This document shows, one piece after another, positions 47,121-58,818 of a DNA stretch of 64,000 nucleotides (the first letter of the stretch is position 1; every line of letters begins with the position of its first letter). Made by a program: the position numbers and the translations under genes. Below the pieces are notes generated by a model. It was given only the letters and a program-made list of their open reading frames with translations. It had not been told where the DNA came from and did not search any database. Source of the DNA: Delphinapterus leucas (taxonomy: Eukaryota; Chordata; Mammalia; Artiodactyla; Monodontidae). Where the stretch lies: NCBI RefSeq assembly GCF_002288925.2, contig NW_022098049.1, positions 941,409 through 1,005,408 of the forward strand, in the 5' to 3' direction.

Positions 47121-50100
47121 ATGGTAATAGGAACACACATAGCAATAACTACCTTGAATATAAATGGATTAAATGCTCCAACCAGAAGCTATAGACTGGC
47201 TGAATGGATACAGAAACAAGACGTGCATATATGCTTTCTACAAGAGACCCACTTCAGACCAAGTGACCAATACAGACTGAAAGTGAGGGGATGGGAAAAG
47301 ATATTCCATGCAAATGGAAATCAAAAAGAAGCTGGAGTAGCAATTCTCATATCAGACAAAATAGACTTTAAAATAAAGACTATTACAAGACAAAGAAGGA
47401 CATGACATAATGATCAATAGATCAATCCAAGAATATATAACAATTGTAAATATTTATGCACCCAACATAGAAGCACCTCAGTACATAAGGCAAATGCTAA
47501 CAGCCATAAAAGGGGAAATCGACAGTAACACAATCATAGTAGAGGACATTAACACCCCACTTTCACCAATGGACCGATCATCCAAAATGAAAATAAATGA
47601 GGAAACATAAGCTTTAAATGATACATTAAACAAGATGGATTTAATTGATATTTATACGACATTCCATCCAAAAACAACAGAACACACTTTCTGCTCAAGT
47701 GCTCATGTAACATTCTCCAGGATAGATCATATCTTGGGTCACAAACCAAGCCTTGGTAAATTTAAGAAAATTGAAATTGTATCAAGTATCTTTTCCAACC
47801 ACAACACTATGAGACTAGATATCAATTACAGGAAAAAATCTGTAAAAACTACAAGCACATGGAGGCTAAACAATACACTACTACATAACCAAGAGATCAC
47901 TCAAGAAATCAATGGGGAAATCTAAAAAATACCTAGAAACAAATGACAATGAGAAAACGATGACCCAAAACCTATGGGAGACAGCAAAGCAGTTCTAAGA
48001 GGGACATTTATAGCAATACAATCCTACCTCAAGAAACAAGAAACATTTCATATAAACAACCTAACCTTATACCTAAAGCAATCAGAGATAGAAGGACAAT
48101 AAAACCCCAAAGTTAGCAGAAGGAAAGAAATCATAAAGGTTAGATCAGAAATAAATGAAAAAGAAGTGAAGGAAACAGTAGGAAAGATCAATAAAACTAA
48201 AAGTTGGATCCTGTGAAGATGAACAAAATTGATAAACCATCAGTCAGACTCATCAAGAATAAAAGGAAGAAGACTCAAATCAATAGAATTAGAAATGAAA
48301 AAAGAAGTAACAACTGACACTGCAGAAATACAAAGGATCACGGACAAATTCTTAGAAAAGCACAACCTTCTGAGACTGAACCAGGAAGAAATAGAAAACA
48401 TAAACAGACAAAGCACAAGCATTGAAATTGAAACTGTGATTAAAAATCTTCCAACAAACAAAAGCCCAGGACCAGATGGATTCACAGGCGAATTCTATCA
48501 AACATTTAGAGAAGAGCTAACACCTATCCTTCTCAAACTCTTCCAAAATATAGCAGAGGGAGGAGAACTACAAAACTCATTCTACAAGGCCATCAACACC
48601 CTGTTACCAAAACCAGACAAAGATGTCACAAAGAAAGAAAACTACAGGCCAATATCACTGATGAACATAGGTGCAAAAATCCTCAACAAAATACTAGCAA
48701 ACAGAATCCAACAGCACATTAAAAGGATCATACACCATGATCATCTGGGGTTTATCCCAGGAATGCAAGGATTCTTCAATATACACAAAGCAACCAGTGT
48801 GATAAACCATATTAACAAATTGCAGGAGAAGAACCATATGATCTTCTCAATAGATGCAGAAAATGCTTTCAACAAAATTCAATACCCATTTATGACAAAA
48901 ACCATCAAGAAAGTAGGCATAGAGGGAACTTACCTCAACATAATAAAGGCCATATATGACAAACCCACAGCCAACATCGTTCTCAATGGTGAAAAACTGA
49001 AAGCATTTCCACTAAGATCAGGAACAAGACAAGTTTGCCCACTCTCACCATTATTATTCAAAATAGTTTTGGAACTTTTAGCCACAGCAATCAGAGAAGA
49101 AAAAAATAAATAAATGGAATTCAAATCAGAAAAGAAGAAGTAAAGATGTCACTGTTTGCAGATGACCTGATACTATACATAAAGAGTCCTAAAGATGCTA
49201 CCAGGAAACTACTAGAGCTAATCAATGAACTTGGTAAAGTAGCAGGATACAAAATTAATGCACAGAAATCTCTTGCATTCCTATACACTAATGAAAAATC
49301 TGAAAGAGGAATTAAGGAAACACTCCCATATACCACTGCAACAAAAAGAATAAAATACTTAGGAGTAAACCTACCTAAGGAGACAAAAGACCTGTATGCC
49401 GAAAACTATAAGACACTGGTGAAAGTAATTAAAGATGATACAAACAAATGGACAGATATACCATGTTCTTGGACTGGAAGAATCAAAATTTTGAAAATGA
49501 CTATACAACCCAAAGCAATCGACAGATTCAGTGCCATCCTTATCAAACTACCAATGGCATTTTTCACAGAACTAGAACAAAAAATTTCACAATTTGTATG
49601 GAAACACAAAAGACCCCGAATAACCAAAGCAATCTTGAGGAAGAAAAACGGAGCTGGAGGAATCAGGCTCCCGGACTTCAGACTATCCTACAAAGCTACA
49701 AGGATCAAGACAGTATGGTACTGGTACAAAAACAGAAATATAGATCAACAGAACAGGATAGAAAGCCCAGAGATAAACCCATGCACATATGGTCACCTTA
49801 TTTTTGATAAAGGAGGCAAGAGTATACAATGGAGAAAAGACAGTCTCTTTAATAAGTGGTGCTGGGAAAACTGGACAGCTACATGTAAAAGAATGAAATT
49901 AGAACACTCCCTAACACCATACACAAAAATAAACTCAAAATGGGTTAAAGACCTAAATGTAAGGCCAGACACTATCAAACTCTTAGAGGAAAACATAGGG
50001 AGAACACTCCATGACATAAATCACAGCAAGATCCTTTTTGACCCACCTCCTAGAGAAATGGAAATAAAAACAAAAATAAACAAATAGGACCTAATGAACG

Positions 50101-50873
50101 TTAAAAGCTTTTCCACAGCAAAGGAAACCATAAACAAGACCAAAAGACAACCCTCAGAATGGAGAAAGTATTTGCAAATGAAGCAACTGACAAGGGATTA
50201 ATCTCTAAAATTTATAAGCAGCTCATGTAGCTCAGTATCAAGAAAATAAACACCCCAGTCCAAAACTGGGTGGAAGACCGAAATAGATATTTCTCCAATG
50301 AAGATATACACATTGCCAACAAACACATGAAAGGATGCTCAACATCACTAATCATTAGAGAAATGCAAATCAAAAGTATAATGAGGTATCACCTCACACG
50401 AGTCAGCATGGCCATCATCCAAGAATCTACAAACAATAAATGCTGGCGAGGGTGTGGAGAAAAGAGAACCCTCTTGCACTGTTGGTGGGAATGTAAATTG
50501 ATATAGCCACTATGGAGAACAGTATGGAGGTTCCTTAAAAAACTGAAAATAGAACCACCATTTGACCCAGCATTCCCACTACTGTGTATATACCCTGAGA
50601 GAACCGTAATTCAAAAAGAGTCACGTACCACCATGTTCATTGCAGCTCTATTTACAATAGCCAGGATACGGAAGCAACCTGTGTCCATCAACAGATGAAT
50701 GGATAAAGAAGATGTGGCAAAAATATACAATGGAATATTACTCAGCCATAAAGAGAAACGAAATTGAGTTATTTGTAATGAGGTGGATGGACCTAGAATC
50801 TGTCATACAGAGTGAAGTACATCAGAAATAGAAAAAGAAATACCATATACTAACACATATATGTGGAATCTAA
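47121..50873 (+). pseudogene. L1 ORF2 (broken)
   Basis: Would encode an endonuclease and reverse transcriptase. Readable segments: endonuclease 47121-47405 (TTLNINGLNAPTRSYRLAEW, LQETHF), 47410-47610 and 47635-47925 (TFHPKTTEHTFCSSAHVTFS; RIDHILGHK); reverse transcriptase 48229-49113 ([33 protein letters not shown]) and 49146-50087 beginning [10 protein letters not shown], the catalytic FADD motif; cysteine-rich C-terminus 50270-50506. Breaks: frame change near 47405, TAA at 47608-47610, insertion near 47923, frame change at 49113-49146, TAG near 50085-50087, TAG near 50504-50506, and a likely in-frame loss near 48340. Normal stop at 50871-50873. Confidence 0.95.
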
Positions 50874-51252
50874 AAAAAAAGAAAAACAGTTGATTCTGAA
50901 GAATCTAGGGCCAGGACAGGAATAAAGATGCAGACGTAGAGAATGGACTTAGGACACGGGGAGGGCGAAGGGTAAGCTAGGACAAAGTGAGAGAGTGGCG
51001 TGGACATATATACCCTACCAAATGTAAAATAGATAGCTAGTGGGAAGCAACCACATAGCACAGGGATATTAGCTCAGTGCTTTGTGACTACCTAGAAGGG
51101 TGGGATAGGGAGGGTGGGAGGGAGACAAAAGAGGGAGGACATATGGTGATATATGTATATGTATAGCTGATTCTCTTTGTTATAAAGTAGAAACTAACAC
51201 ACCATTGTAAAGCAATTATACTCCAATAAAAATGTTAAAAAAAAGGAAATGA

Positions 51253-51390
51253 CAAAATCCATTACCTCTTGCTGATAGATATAATCCCTCTTGCTGTTCC
51301 CTCTCCCCTCTTCCCAAGCAACAATTGATCTACTTTCTGTCATTCTATATTACTTTAAATTTCCTAGAATTTTGTGTAAATGGAATAATA
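51253..51390 (-). mobile_element. Old L1M, continuation after the full-length L1
   Basis: 'aagcaacaattgatctactt', 'ttcctagaattttgtgtaaa' and 'tggaataatacagt' follow on from 44140-44248 in L1M order. Confidence 0.85.
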
Positions 51391-52065
51391 CAGTCCCATC
51401 CCCCCACCCCCACCAACCTTCTGGGAGCGGAGAGGGCCTGGAGGTTGAATCAATCATCAATGCCCAAGGATTTAATCAATTGTACCTCTGTAATGAAGCC
51501 TCCATAACAGCCCAAAAGGACAGGGTTCAGAAAGCTTCCAGGTTGGTGAATTTGTGGAGGTGCAGGAGAGTGGTGCACCTGGGGAGGGCATGGAAGCTCT
51601 GTGCCCTATCCCCATACCTTACCGTATGCATCTCTTCCATCTGGCTGTTTCTGAGTTATATCCTTTTTAATAAACTGGTAATCTAGTAGGTAAAATGTTT
51701 TTCTGAGTTATGTGAACCTCTCTAGCAAATTAGTCAAACCTGGGAGAAGGTTTTGGGAACCTGTGATTTATAGCCAGTTGGTCAGAGGAAGCACAGGTAA
51801 CAGCCTGGGTTTGCAACTGGAATCTGAAATTGCAGGAGGGGTGTGTAGGAAGTCTTGTAGGACTGAGCCCTCAACCTGTGAAATCTGATGATAGCTCTGG
51901 GTTGATAGTGCCAGAATTGAGTTGAATTCTCAGACACCCTGCTGGTGTCCAAAAACTGCTTGGTCATGTGTGGGAGTCCCCCCATTCACTGCCTCCAAAA
52001 CAGACATTGGAATTGGGTCCAGGAACCTAAAAGAATCTGAATAATTCTTTTGAAGTTGGTCCAGT
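51391..52065 (+). mobile_element. Probable solo ERV-type LTR inside old L1M
   Basis: A block of about 650 bp that interrupts the L1M. It contains 'taatgaagcctccataacag', 'cttccaggttggtgaatttg', an AATAAA signal at 51669-51674, 'tatagccagttggtcagagg' and 'gacaccctgctggtgtcc'. The order is that of a class I (ERV1/MER-type) mammalian LTR, though I cannot give the exact name. No gag, pol or env sequence flanks it, so it looks like a solo LTR. TSDs are not certain. Strand follows the AATAAA signal. Confidence 0.6.
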
Positions 52066-52825
52066 TTATACCATGTATCAGGAATTAATTCCTTTTAACT
52101 GCTGAATAGTATTCTATTGTATGAATACCACAGTTTGTTCTTTCACATTTGGATGGATGTTTGGATGACTCCAATGTTTAACAACTATGAATAAAGCTGC
52201 TATGACTTAAAAGTATTTAAGTCTCTGTATGGACGTCTCTTTTTCTTTATCAGGTGACTATCTAAGAGCCCAGTGTCTGAATCATATGCCCAGTACACAT
52301 TTAATTTTGTAAAAAACTGACAACTGTTTTCCAAAGTTGTTGCACCATTTTGCTTTCCCACTTGCAGTTCATTTGAGTTCCAGTTCTTCCATATCATCTC
52401 CAACACTTGGTATCATCAGTGTTTTTAATTTTAATTATTTTAATATGCATGTAGAAATATCATTGTGGTTTTGACTTACATTTTGTTAATGACTAATGAT
52501 ATTAAGCATCATTTCATGGGCTTACTTGCCAACTACGTAAATCTTCTTTGGTGAAATATGTGCTTAAATTTTTGCCTTTTTGTTGTTTTGTTTGATTTCT
52601 TATCAATGGATTTTGAAAGTTCTTTATATAGGCTGGATACAAGTCCAATATCATTACATCCTTCTTAAATATTTTGGCCCAGTCTGTGGCTTGTTTTCTC
52701 CTTCTCTTTATATGACTCTTGGTTCTATTTCTGAACTCTATTCTGTTCACTGATCTGTCTATCTTTACATCAAGGTCACATTTTACATAGTCCTTTAATT
52801 TTTCAAACACTAAAATTTTATAAAA
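52066..52825 (-). mobile_element. Old L1M, third segment
   Basis: 'tgctgaatagtattctattg', 'aactatgaataaagctgcta', 'ttccaaagttgttgcaccat', 'ccaacacttggtatcatcag', 'gttctttatataggctggat' and 'cagtctgtggcttgttttct' continue the same L1M on the minus strand. The 113-codon minus frame at 52514-52855 is L1-derived and not a gene. Confidence 0.87.
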
Positions 52826-52879
52826 ACCTTTACGTACATTATTTTGTGCTTCCAATTTTGTTTGAAATATAAGTCATTA

Positions 52880-52990
52880 ATGTCTTCAATCCCCAATGTA
52901 CAATTGTAGGAAATGAGGCTCTGAGACTAAGAGACTTCCTTAAACTCGCTTAGCTAGTGAGTGGCTTCATCTAGAATAAAAGCAATGCCT
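52880..52990 (-). mobile_element. Partial MIR remnant
   Basis: 'ggaaatgaggctctgagact' and 'aaactcgcttagctagtgag' match the core of reverse-complement MIR. Confidence 0.6.
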
Positions 52991-52999
52991 TCTAATCTC

Positions 53000-54715
53000 A
53001 ATTCAGGCTTTGTTCCATCATGTCATGCTATTCTCACTAGATTCTTGGGAGTTCAACCAGATTTAATTATTTATACCCAAACCAATCTCCTCCCACCTGA
53101 AAAATATTTGAGATGGGCTTGCATAAAAGTTATAAGAAAATTAAAGCCATACAATTCCTCATGATTTGTTTATACTTGCTCTTGACTGATTCAGGCAGGA
53201 GGGAAGTAACTGAATAAAGTGTATATTCTAATTTTAGGTATTCTAAACCATTCTTTAAGTTCTTAAAATGCTGGAACCATATTATCTTATTTTTGCCTAT
53301 TTTCTTAGCACTTAGCACAATGCTTGGGACAAAACAGACAATTTTTTGTTGTTGTTTTAATAGTTATTATTACGACTGAGATTTGGTGAGTGGAAAAAGC
53401 AAAGGCAGAGAGAATTAGCATTTGTTCCTGGAGTTAAATGGGAAAAATTACATTTTTTCCTTTAGCACACTTTGAGCAAATAATCCCTAATCACTTTATG
53501 TCCAAGTTTCTAATCCAAACGTATAGGTTGGATATAGGCATTGAAAATCGTTGAACTTAAGACAGCTATTAAATCAATTAGGAATCTATGCTCCTGTACA
53601 TGTGCTAAGATGATAGCTGAATGAGAGACTGTTTTTGCACTTGTTCAGAAGCTCTTTCGAGGGGCTCTCAGTCACTTGGAACACAGGCCATTTGAGTACT
53701 CAACTTTCCTCTACCCTGGCTGACTTCTTCTCCAATGTAATAACATAGTTCCCACTCTATGGGAGAGAAATAGAACTCAATAACAATCCTGTAACCAAAG
53801 GAACATCATGGTGCCCAACCAAGTTCCCAAGTGAGAGTGAGATGTACCAGCATGTCACCGTGCAAGGATTAAGGGACAGTTGCACAATGTATTTCATAAC
53901 AACCAACAGACTGATCAACTGCCAAGATAATTTAATTGTTAAAGCTTTGAAAACTCATCAGCTTGAACTTTTTACAGCCTAAATAATGTGTTCTCTTCCA
54001 ACATCCCATGTGGCAAAAAGACAATGCCCTAAGTTATTATGTTATACAGAAGCTAAGGTTTTGTAAAACAAAATTCTTTAATTTGTCCCATTAATCTTCT
54101 GATTCTCTGCAGCCTTATGTGCTATTCCTAAGTGTATGACTCCATTAAGTAATTAACACTTTACCTTTCTTTTTTTATACAGTTTGGAATGATTTTTTAA
54201 GTTATTTTTATTCATTGCCTCTGACTGTATAGGAAAATGGGGCTCAGGAATGATAAATTTGGCTTCTGGCCACGATGGAATAACAAGCAATGTATTTACT
54301 CTGTTACCTGAAACAAGCAAATGTTCTAAACAGATATAAGAAACAAAAATGTTGAAGATGTTTGAAATCAACAAACAAAGGATGGTGATCCCTGAGAGAT
54401 AAGAACCAAATAAGATGTGCACAATGATTGCCCCATGTTACTGCCTTGAGAGACTCTCCAAGCTTCAGTGCAGGCACCAAGAACCCAGTCAGAGCCCAGA
54501 GCACTTCCTGAGTTGGGGAGACGGTGCTAAGTCCAGGAAGAACAAAGTGCTAGAATATGTAGAGCAGAGTACCAGAGGGGTGACAGCTGAATAGAGAACT
54601 CGAGATTCTGTGGCATAAACAAACTAATGAAACAGAAAAGGGAGTATAGAAATAGGCTTGAACATTTGAACAGCTGATTCTGAAAAAAAGTTCAAAGACT
54701 TCATTAAGAAATAAG
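53000..54715. other. Noncoding DNA, possible L2 tail
   Basis: About 53275-53345 ('ttttcttagcacttagcaca', 'atgcttgggacaaaacagac') resembles an L2 tail. The remainder has only chance frames (for example 54153-54422 and 54304-54504 on the minus strand). Confidence 0.45.
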
Positions 54716-55095
54716 ATAGCCTTTTCAACAAATGTTGCTGAATGACTAGTTAACTATGCAAAAACAGTAACTTATTTATACCTTGCAACATATACAACAA
54801 TTAACTCAAAATAAACTACAGTACTAATTTTAAAGCTCAAAATTACAAAATATCTAGAAGGAAACAGGAGAAATTCGTTATGACCTTAGGTTAAGTAAAG
54901 ATTTTATAGATATAACCTCAAAAATATGGTCCATAAAAAAAACACAGATAAATTGGGAATTCATTAAAATTAAAAGTGTCTGCTCTTCAAAAGACACAGT
55001 TAAAAGAATGAAGAAACTAACCACAGACAAGAAGAAGATCTCCACAAATGGGCACAAATCAAATATATGATAAATATCTTGGATCAAGATATTGA
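54716..55095 (+). mobile_element. Old L1M ORF2 fragment
   Basis: 'agccttttcaacaaatgttg', 'attaactcaaaataaactac', 'ttcattaaaattaaaagtgt' and 'tgctcttcaaaagacacagt' follow the order of ORF2 beyond the reverse transcriptase in old L1s. No frame survives. The 161-codon minus-strand frame at 54878-55363 is antisense to this and to the next repeat and is not a gene. Confidence 0.75.
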
Positions 55096-55114
55096 GTACA
55101 TAAATCTTAAATAT

Positions 55115-55800
55115 AAGAGAGAGGTCCTGCGGGGAAATATACATTTGGAAGCTATCAGTAAATAGATAATTACTTGAAGACATACAATTTGATGAGATCA
55201 TCAAGAAGGTGGATGAAGAGAGAGAATGTAAGCAGTGTAAGGAAATGTCTTGGAGCACGCAGCTGTTAAACATTTTAACAGAAGGGAAAAGCACAAGAGA
55301 CTGAGAAGGAGGGGCTAATGCTGTAGGAAGAAAACAAGGATACTGCAATGTCTTAGACACCATGAAAGGAGTATTTCAGGGAGGAGGAAGTAGTCAACTG
55401 TGTTCAATGATTTTGGTAGGTCAAATACGTTGAGGAGTGAGAATTGACCATTAAGTTTAGCAGTGTGGAAGCCATTGGTGACACTGACAAGGGTCATATT
55501 TTGTGATGAGGTAATAAAGGCAAAATTCTGTTTGGAGTGGTAGATTTAGGAGAAAATAGGAGGTGAGGAACTGGAGACAGCCAGTCCAGAAAATTCTTTC
55601 AAGGAACTTTGCTTTAAGGAGATCAGAAAGTTGGCATGATACCAGGAGAGGGGAAGGTGAAATCAAAAGAAGTTCCTCTGTACCAAAATGAGAGAAATAA
55701 CAGTGTGTGTGCTGATAGGATTAATTCAGGAGATGGAAACACTGATGATATAAAGAAGAGAGGGCAATTAATAGAGTGGCATTGTTGAGTAAATAAAAGG
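55115..55800 (+). mobile_element. Old mammalian repeat fragment, family not named
   Basis: 'gaggaagtagtcaactgtgt', 'gagtgagaattgaccattaa', 'tggaagccattggtgacact' and 'gaactggagacagccagtcc' give the later portion of the family also present at 28240 and 32640. The order of phrases is what I recall for a widespread ancient repeat. Confidence 0.5.
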
Positions 55801-56479
55801 GAATAGGATCTCGCACTGAGAGGAAGGGGTTAGCCTTAACTAGGGGTACAGACAGCTTACTAACTATAAAACGGGAGAAAGCAGAGTATGCAGACATTAA
55901 TACTGCAGAGTGGAAAGATATGACAGTAGGAGTTTATAAAAGTTCTATTCTGAATGATTCTATGGGAGGCAGTGGTATTTTATGGCTGCTTTTGCTCTAC
56001 AAAGGCAAAGTTAAATAGCTGTGACACAGACCATATGTCCCACAAAGCCTAAAATATAATATTTACTATATGGCCTTTTCCAGAAAAAAGTTTGCCAAAG
56101 AGATTGACGCTTCTGAGTTCCAGCTTAGTCATGTATTCAAAGAAATTTTAACAAGCGTCTACTATATACCATGTTCTTTGCAAGGTAGTGGGATAGAAAG
56201 AGCTACTGAAATTGACATGATCTCTCATTCCTTCCCTTGTTCATGTCTGATTATTTTCCTCGACACACAGTAGAAGCAGCTTCTGCAAGTTATCATAACT
56301 TAAATGGCACATACACTAGACAGCCTCTGTCTTACTTGTTCCCTTGGCCAATTTTGAACATATTAACACATATCCCATGTTCTCAAGAGCCTAGAATCAT
56401 CCTTTCATCCTCTTTATGTGAAAAGTTTCAGTGCATCTTTCAAAAAACCAGGCACAATGACAGACAACTTATAAATTTC
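55801..56479. other. Noncoding DNA with small old-repeat piece
   Basis: About 56125-56230 ('aagcgtctactatataccat') resembles the old repeat of 1591 and 12180. Otherwise nothing recognised. Confidence 0.4.
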
Positions 56480-56690
56480 TGTCTTAGGAGTTTGGAAGGC
56501 ATTTACCAAGATGAAATAGAGGAGGAGGTGTTGGGTCGATAAGAAGAAGTTAAAAATAGTGACTTGGGCTAGAGACAAATGCAATTTTAAGAATCATTAG
56601 CATATAGATGATAGTTGAACCTATGGGAGTAGAAAAAAAATGAGAAGCTTGTGGGTTATTCAAGGAAGTTAAAAGTAACCAGAAGACAAC
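56480..56690 (+). mobile_element. Old mammalian repeat fragment, family not named
   Basis: 'gtgacttgggctagagacaa', 'gaatcattagcatatagatg' and 'gttgaacctatgggagtaga' match an inner part of the family at 28240, 32640 and 55115. Confidence 0.45.
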
Positions 56691-57764
56691 AGTATAGTAC
56701 GAGTCAATTCAATTCAACTAACTGATAGTTCCCCCAGTGCTCACTATTTGCCAGGATATATAGAGAATTTGAGCAAAGTAATATAATAAAAAATTAAAGA
56801 GGAACAAGGTGGAAAACCAACCGGAACCTTCTAGATTACTTAGGAAAAAAATGTGTAAGATGGTACTTCGTTTAATGAATTTACAAAATACAGCACTTAA
56901 CCATATTTTGAACACATTTTTATGACTAGAAATTATTTAATGTCTTGTCATTACGTTTACACAGCCAAGCCACCCAAGAAGTATTTTTATTTAGATTTTC
57001 ACACAATGTTTTTTTTTCAATTTGTACACAATTTATTCAGAATATCACATTCCTTATCTGAATCCATTTTTATTGGAGTTTTTCTCAAAAGTGGCATCTT
57101 TGTTTCCTTCAGGCCACTTTTCATATTTTACATCTAACTCAGTAGATGTCAAAAGTGGCTATATTTCTGGAATAATGGCCTGAAATTTTTTTTGCTGTTT
57201 ACAACTTTCCCACTTATTTTTTAGCCTTAAAATATTGTTTCCCATGATAGCAGAGTCAAAACAATGTTGTAAGGAGATAACTTTCCATTGTCTTGTTTCA
57301 ACCCATAATAAACAATAGAACTGTCAACTTCTTAATTCTTCCTCTGCCCACCTCTCTCTTTATGACCCTGAAGTTCATTTATAATGGGGGAAGCTGTTAG
57401 GGGCACTGTTGGTGGGCTGGGTTCTCAGAAGTATACAGTTTCACAGAGAATGCAAACTTTGGGGGTTTCTCTTTTTCTTTAATTTTAAAAAATTTCTCCT
57501 TTTAAATAAAGGCAAGAGAAGCAGCTAAACATGTGGTTGATCTGATTAGAAAATTAGAAATCATGTGGAACTGATTTTAAAAATTGTGTAAAATAATTTT
57601 TAATTAAGAAAAATTTATTTTCACTAAATGTATTTTTAAGCAAATCCTTTTCTAGTATATTTTATAATCCATTATTTTGGCCTTAGTTTCTCAGTTGCAG
57701 TATGGGAGGACAAATAGCTGTTTTACAAAATGGCATCCCTTTCTAAAATGATATTAATGTAGAT
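56691..57764. other. Unassigned AT-rich noncoding DNA
   Basis: No gene or named repeat. Frames at 56718-56915 and 56922-57137 are T-rich chance frames. Confidence 0.45.
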
Positions 57765-57985
57765 CAGGGTTTCTCAGTCTTGCAACCATTGACATTTTGG
57801 CTGAGAAACTTTTGTTTGTGAGAGGCTATCCTGTGTAAAATAGGACATTTAGCAGTATCCCTGGCCACTACCCACTAGATGCTAGTAGCATCCCTCGAAT
57901 TGGGACAATCAAAAATGTTTCCAGACATTGTCAGATGTCCCCGGGGGTGAGGGTGGTGAGGAAGGAGGATGAGAATAACTGAGGC
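57765..57985 (-). mobile_element. hAT-Charlie nonautonomous DNA transposon (MER20-like)
   Basis: 'cagggtttctcagtcttgc', 'attgacattttggctgagaa', 'ggacatttagcagtatccct', 'actacccactagatgctagt', 'tgtttccagacattgtcaga' and a terminal 'tgagaataactg' partly complementary to the start. Length (about 220 bp) and order suit MER20. Target duplications are not clear. The exact name is from memory. Confidence 0.75.
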
Positions 57986-58064
57986 AAATTTAACAAAATC
58001 AATATTATTTAATGATAATTATTGAAGAAAAATTTAATGAGGAGGTTTTGGAGTTTTGGTTTAT

Positions 58065-58146
58065 CTCCCTCCCTCCCTTCCTCCCTTCCTTCCATCTCTC
58101 CTTTTTTTCCTTGTTCCCTCCCTTCCTTTTTTCCTTCTTTGCTTTC
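58065..58146 (+). repeat. CT-rich low-complexity tract
   Basis: CCCT/CCTT-rich run. The Pro-, Ser- and Phe-rich open frames across it follow from composition. Confidence 0.9.
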
Positions 58147-58149
58147 ACG

Positions 58150-58315
58150 CATAAATCCTTATTCAACAAAATTTCACATGGAAGTCCAATGTGCAAAATT
58201 TTACATAAAATTCCAATGTGTGAAAGCCTAACATATAGGCTGAACTCCTTGACATGTGTGGTCCTGAGATTTACTGCATTTATCATGATTTTTATTTTCT
58301 GTATTTTATGATGTT
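58150..58315 (+). repeat. Direct repeat, left copy (~165 bp)
   Basis: Diverged partner of 58819-58979. Shared blocks: 'ccaatgtgcaaaattttaca' against 'ccaatatgtacaattttaca', 'gtggtcctgagatttactg' against 'gtggccctgagacttactg', and 'ttctgtattttatgat' in both. Confidence 0.75.
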
Positions 58316-58818
58316 ATAAAAGGCTTGCTGGCCAGGGAAAGACTGCTGCTCCCAGAGCAAGCCCTTTTTTAGCAATGGGCTCAACTGAAAACACTTCTCT
58401 CATATGCAAACCAACCAATCCTGAGTCTACAGCCCCGCCCCCTTCCCCCCACCCCTCCCCTCCAGCTCCTTATCTAGCTCTCACACACCAAGCCAATATC
58501 ACTTTGCCTTCTGTCCCAGGTATCAGGCAACCAGAGATCAATCACCCCTTTAGTCCAAAGCCTGCTGGAGTTATTCAAACTAGCTAATCCTAAAATATAT
58601 CCCTTACCTTTCCTTTCCTTTCCTGTGAAATCCCCAATAAAGGCTCTAGTCTAGACTTTGCCCCTTGCTCCTCTCTCCTGCCACCTAACCAAACCCTGGC
58701 ACTTCCCCAGTGGCCCTGCACGGCGTGAAGTGACTCCCTCTTTGGGGCCTGTGAGTATAATGAATTACCTCGAAGCTTCATGCTCATTTCTCCCTGTGTC
58801 CACATCGACTTTACATAG
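58316..58818 (+). mobile_element. Probable ERV-type LTR segment
   Basis: Contains a CCAAT motif (58415-58419), a C-rich stretch, AATAAA at 58636-58641 ('ccccaataaaggctctagtc') and a downstream U5-like region ('tgcacggcgtgaagtgactc', 'tttggggcctgtgagtataa'). A TATA-like 'ataaaagg' lies at its left edge. This promoter and polyadenylation layout suits a class I LTR. No retroviral genes adjoin. The element may extend into both flanking direct repeats. Family unknown. Confidence 0.5.

Larger units (their letters stand above)
44249..51242 (+). mobile_element. Near full-length L1 retrotransposon (~7.0 kb), decayed
   Basis: Complete layout: start 'ggggagacattcaagatggt', 5' UTR of about 1.95 kb, ORF1 46201-47062, short spacer, ORF2 47121-50873, and a whale-type 3' UTR ending 'ccaataaaaatgttaaaa'. 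Target-site duplication 'aagaaaatga' (44239-44248) and 'aaggaaatga' (51243-51252), one mismatch, falls within an old L1M that reads continuously when this element is removed. Both ORFs carry stops and frame shifts, so it cannot move on its own. Decay suggests a moderately old cetartiodactyl insertion. Confidence 0.95.

Noticed and set aside
48229..50087. The two longest open frames (294 and 313 codons) as host genes
   Set aside because: Their sequence is L1 ORF2 reverse transcriptase and following region, including FADD and flanked by L1 5' and 3' UTRs. They are parts of one broken retrotransposon gene.
51391..52065. An intact endogenous retrovirus at this LTR or at 58.3 kb
   Set aside because: No gag, pol or env sequence is present beside either LTR-like block, so at most solo LTRs remain.
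54878..55363. A 161-codon minus-strand frame
   Set aside because: It is antisense to an old L1M piece and another old repeat, and its Ser/Phe/Leu-rich composition reflects A-rich repeat DNA on the other strand.
58012..58311. Opposed frames rich in Pro/Ser or Lys/Glu as genes
   Set aside because: They follow from a CT-rich low-complexity tract read on both strands.
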